From positions 1 to 36,104 of the forward strand of contig CABXPU010000001.1 in NCBI GenBank assembly GCA_902514105.1: a DNA stretch of 36,104 nt. Reading direction: 5' to 3'. Every line of letters starts with the position of its first letter. Positions within the stretch are counted from its first letter, which is position 1. The position numbers were made by a program, and so were the translations under genes. Positions 34,598 to 36,104 of this stretch are shown here, piece by piece. The notes beneath the pieces are model-generated. The model was not told the DNA's origin. It saw only the letters and a list, made by a program, of their open reading frames with translations, and ran no database searches. Source of the stretch: an uncultured SAR86 cluster bacterium (lineage in GTDB: Bacteria > Pseudomonadota > Gammaproteobacteria > Magnimaribacterales > D2472).

Positions 34598-35464
34598 CTA
34601 GATTGCCATTTTGGCTTTTATGGCAGGGTGATGTTTGTAATTCTTTAAAACAAAATCTTCTACTTTAAGAGAATGAATTTCATCAATTGAATTTATTTCA
34701 GGCATTTCTAATAATGGCATGGGCAAAGGCTCTCTTTTTAGCTGTTCTTTAACTTGGTCGATGCTATTTTTATATATATGAGCATCCCCAAAAGAATGAA
34801 CAAATTCACCCGGCTTTAGATCACATATTTCAGCGAATATACAAAGCAGCAATGAGTAACTTGCTATATTAAAGGGGACACCAAGAAACATATCCGCACT
34901 TCTTTGATACATATGACAACTTAGAGAACCATCACTACTAACATAGTATTGGGACATTACATGACAAGGGGGCAATGCCATTTTATTAATATCAGAAACA
35001 TTCCATGCATTTAATATATGTCTTCTGCTATATGGATTATTTTTAATGCCATCTACAAGGGTCTTAATTTGATCATGACCATTCCAATTTCTCCATTGAA
35101 CTCCATAAACTGGCCCTAATCTTTTTTCTAATTCATTGTTCTTGTAGCCTAAATCACGACCTTGATTATCAGCATTATCTGTCCAAATTGTTGAAAATTT
35201 CTCTAGGTCAGTTAATCCCTCTCTAGGTTTCCCAAATCTGATTTCAGCGAGTCTTCTCTCGTCATCAGAACCCTCTAAGAACCATAAAAGTTCTGATACA
35301 ACTCCCTTCCATGCTAAAGATTTTGTTGTAACGGCAGGAAAACCCTCTTTAAGATTAAATTTAAGCTGATGACCAAAAGAAGAAATTGTTCCTGTATTAG
35401 TTCTATCTTCTTTCTCCTCTCCAGACTCTAGAATTTGTGATAATAAATCTAAATATACTTTCAT
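34598..35464 (-). CDS. thyA: Thymidylate synthase
   Basis: From ATG 35464 (MKVYLDLLSQILESGEEKEDRTNTGTISSFGHQLKFNL); LPPCHVMSQYYV catalytic Cys; QRSADMFLGVPFNIASYSLL; FGDAHIYKN. The ORF-track start at 35545 lies inside lgt. Confidence 0.96.
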   Translation of the reverse strand: MKVYLDLLSQILESGEEKEDRTNTGTISSFGHQLKFNLKEGFPAVTTKSLAWKGVVSELLWFLEGSDDERRLAEIRFGKPREGLTDLEKFSTIWTDNADNQGRDLGYKNNELEKRLGPVYGVQWRNWNGHDQIKTLVDGIKNNPYSRRHILNAWNVSDINKMALPPCHVMSQYYVSSDGSLSCHMYQRSADMFLGVPFNIASYSLLLCIFAEICDLKPGEFVHSFGDAHIYKNSIDQVKEQLKREPLPMPLLEMPEINSIDEIHSLKVEDFVLKNYKHHPAIKAKMAI

Positions 35465-36104
35465 AATCTTTTTAAAGAAAATTTTAATAGCAAAAACCCA
35501 ACTAAGATCATTGGCAAGCAAAGCAATTGACCCATACTCATCCATTCTAATGCAACATAGCCAATATGTGCATCAGGCTGTCTAAAAAACTCAATAAAAA
35601 ATCTTATTAATCCATAAAAGATAAGAAATGAAGCCGAAATAACCCCTGTTTTAGAAGTTCTTTTGTTAATAAAAGAGAGAATCAAAAATAAGATAATTCC
35701 TTCTAAGAAAGCTTCATACAATTGAGATGGATGTCTGGGGATCCCAAATGGGTCTGTGGGAAAGATGAAGCCCCAATTGCCAGATGTAGCCTTTCCATAA
35801 AGCTCGCCATTAAGAAAATTGCCTATCCTAACAAGCCCCAAACCAATGGGCATAGCCAAAGTAATAGAATCAGTTAATCTTAAGAAATTAACTTTAAATC
35901 TTTTTGAATAAATAAAAACACTTAAAGCAACACCTGCAAGCCCACCATGAAAACTTAAACCACCCTGCCATATATAAAATAATGAAAGAGGATCATTGAT
36001 TAATTGATCGGTCCCATAAAAAAACATATAACCAATTCTGCCGCCAGCCATAGCCCCAAAGATTAGGCCATAAAGAAATACTAAATCATTAATTTGGTCT
36101 ATAG
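35461..36104 (-). CDS. lgt: Prolipoprotein diacylglyceryl transferase (5' end truncated by window edge)
   Basis: AGGRIGYMFFYG...WQGGLSFHGGLAGVALSVFIYSKRFKVNFLRLTDSITLAMPIGLGLVRIGNFLNGELYGKAT...PRHPSQLYEAFLEG. Open reading continues to the edge (IDQINDLVFLYGLIFGAMAGG). Overlaps the thyA start by 4 nt (ATGA). Confidence 0.95.
   Translation of the reverse strand, partial: IDQINDLVFLYGLIFGAMAGGRIGYMFFYGTDQLINDPLSLFYIWQGGLSFHGGLAGVALSVFIYSKRFKVNFLRLTDSITLAMPIGLGLVRIGNFLNGELYGKATSGNWGFIFPTDPFGIPRHPSQLYEAFLEGIILFLILSFINKRTSKTGVISASFLIFYGLIRFFIEFFRQPDAHIGYVALEWMSMGQLLCLPMILVGFLLLKFSLKRL

Noticed and set aside
35465-35545. Extended N-terminus of thyA ORF (start at 35545)
   Set aside because: The extra 27 aa lie inside lgt; ATG 35464 gives the canonical thymidylate synthase N-terminus and an ATGA overlap.
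1-36104. Search for tRNA, rRNA, CRISPR arrays, IS elements, phage genes, toxin-antitoxin or defence modules
   Set aside because: Nothing recognised by eye; intergenic gaps are mostly too short, and all large ORFs have housekeeping or metabolic assignments. Short ncRNAs cannot be excluded without covariance-model searches.

Overview
The window is a compact, AT-rich bacterial chromosome segment. It is most likely from a streamlined marine gammaproteobacterium (SAR86-like); that placement is inferred from gene content and style, not demonstrated. About 41 protein-coding genes cover nearly all of it. I saw no rRNA, tRNA, CRISPR array or mobile element. Most of the content is housekeeping: uvrD, lipB/lipA, rpoH, trmB, hemW, rdgB, metW/metX, yggT, proC, yggS, a SPOR protein, argS, efp, folA, thyA and lgt. 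Accessory content includes: (i) a tight operon of HexR-like regulator, nitronate monooxygenase, MazG-like protein, SDR and quinone reductase; (ii) TRAP transporter genes, with dctQ-dctM translationally coupled to a PNGase F-like lipoprotein and dctP on the opposite strand; (iii) a PhoA-type alkaline phosphatase next to a CysQ-like phosphatase with a hydrophobic insertion of about 55 aa inside the catalytic domain; (iv) an M2 (ACE-like) peptidase lipoprotein; (v) a six-gene DUF3450 / TtpC-like ExbB / ExbB / ExbD / TonB / TPR operon. I see no clear-cut undescribed defence or mobile system. The best leads are the CysQ insertion and the TRAP/PNGase F-like operon. All family calls were made by reading the protein sequences and recalling motifs; no database search was run.
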